Source: Phialophora verrucosa (Eukaryota > Ascomycota > Eurotiomycetes > Chaetothyriales > Herpotrichiellaceae). From it: a stretch of DNA of 64,000 nucleotides. The translations under genes and the position numbers were made by a program. The DNA is taken from positions 1,116,001 to 1,180,000 of the forward strand of contig MSED01000001.1 of NCBI GenBank assembly GCA_002099365.1, written 5' to 3'. The notes under the pieces were generated by a model. That model had not been told where the DNA came from and did no database searches. It saw only the letters and a list, made by a program, of their open reading frames with translations. The number at the start of each line of letters is the position of its first letter. The stretch's first letter is position 1. Positions 63,180 to 64,000 of this stretch are shown one piece after another.

Positions 63180-64000
63180 ATGCTTTCTCAACTCTATTCT
63201 TTATCTCTGCTCTCAGTCTTTCTCACCTTCGTTCATGCCGCGCCACTCGCGCTCGACAAAAGAGGTACCTATTAAGCCCTACAGTGGCCGTAACCTCGAG
63301 ACTGACGTCTCCTTAGCAGCGATTTCCCAAGACTTACTCAACGAGTTGTCGTTCTTCGAGCAGTACTCTGCAGCCGCATACTGCCCAGAAAACAACGTCG
63401 CCACTTCCATCGCAAACATCACCTGTGATGCCGACAACTGTCCTCTCGTTCAGTCGGCCGGTGCAGAGTCTATTCTCGAATTCCAGAAGTAATTCCCCAC
63501 CCAACCTTGCTCAGGCGGCATTCGAATGCCAATTGAAACACGACCGTGCTAATTGATCTGGGACGCACAGCGAAGGGCTAGCAGACTCGACCGGCTTCGT
63601 GGCCCTCGACCACACAAATCAGGTAATCGTAATGTCATTCCGCGGCACCACGTCCTTCTCCAACATCCTCGCGGACATCAACTTGATCATGGTCCCCTGG
63701 GACCTCTGCACACTATGCACAGCCCATTCCGGCTTTCTCGACTCCTGGACGAGTGTAAAACCACAAATCCAGGGGGCTCTTGCCAGCGCAAGAAAGAGCT
63801 TTCCCACATATAAGATTGTGGCCACCGGACACAGTCTCGGCGGGGCGATTGCCACGCTCGCGGCCGCAGATCTGAGGGAGAACTCGGGCTACGACGTTTC
63901 TCTGGTACGTTGTTCAGCTCAGCCAGCTCAGCTCAAATCACGGCGCGTTTTCTGACAGCGTCTGCTCGCAGTACACCTACGGCTCGCCGATGGTGGGCAA
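63180..64000 (+). CDS. secreted class 3 lipase (partial, runs off the window)
   Basis: Exons 63180-63264, 63320-63488, 63571-63904 and 63972-64000 (cut by the edge) with introns of 55, 82 and 67 nt; 205 residues are visible. A signal peptide (MLSQLYSLSLLSVFLTFVHA) is followed by APLALDKR with a dibasic Kex2-like site. The lipase core has the oxyanion segment MSFRGTTSFSN, the nucleophile motif ATGHSLGGA with S173, and YTYGSPMVG at the edge. The catalytic Asp and His lie beyond the window. The family (PF01764) covers triacylglycerol lipases and feruloyl esterases, so a secreted esterase acting outside the cell is expected. Intron 1 could also end 3 nt earlier (TAG|CAG), adding one Ala. Confidence 0.92.

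Overview
The window is nuclear DNA of a filamentous ascomycete (Pezizomycotina). The evidence is a set of fungal-only families (HET domain, Zn2Cys6 and bZIP-DUF3425 regulators), short GT-AG introns of about 50-160 nt, pyrimidine-rich leaders, and single-copy eukaryotic genes (IML1, VPS15, ULS1-type SNF2, BCD1, RRB1). The gene style recalls Eurotiomycetes or black yeasts (Chaetothyriales), but the order cannot be settled from sequence alone. No rRNA, tRNA, CRISPR array or intact transposon was seen.

Left arm (1-4.3 kb): a gene-poor flank, then a HET-domain gene. Core block (4.3-37.2 kb): large conserved genes, mostly without introns. In order: a Golgi-type apyrase (+), IML1/DEPDC5 (-), an FNIP/LST4-like protein (-), a ULS1-like SNF2-RING translocase (+), a TBC Rab-GAP (-), VPS15 (+), a 3-hydroxyacyl-CoA dehydrogenase (-) and a DENN-domain protein (-). 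Five of these (IML1, FNIP, TBC, VPS15, DENN) belong to families acting in nutrient signalling at the vacuole or in endolysosomal Rab/PI3P traffic, a notable concentration.

Accessory block (39.9-50.8 kb): a Zn2Cys6 regulator (-), a Yap-like bZIP-DUF3425 regulator (-) that carries an apparent one-base deletion in its zipper, and then the most interesting gene: a 175-residue, four-helix membrane protein (-) that closely resembles bacterial styrene oxide isomerase (StyC), with the heme-ligand and active-site positions kept. It is divergent from a five-exon Baeyer-Villiger monooxygenase (+) across a 741-bp shared upstream region that contains a TTACTAA motif. An SDR (-) follows, but the housekeeping gene BCD1 lies between. 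I read this as a candidate fungal epoxide/aldehyde (possibly styrene-type aromatic) catabolic locus. The enzyme assignment is strong by motif; the pathway is inference.

Right arm (51.9-64 kb): RRB1/GRWD1 (+), an unrecognised 917-residue membrane-anchored low-complexity protein (+), a CACGTG-bearing minisatellite, a Zn2Cys6 regulator (-) divergent from an alpha/beta hydrolase (+), whose 3' end overlaps a second, tachykinin-type regulator (-), and finally a secreted class 3 lipase (+) cut by the window edge. Small simple repeats lie at 7.0, 17.8, 19.4 and 56.5 kb.
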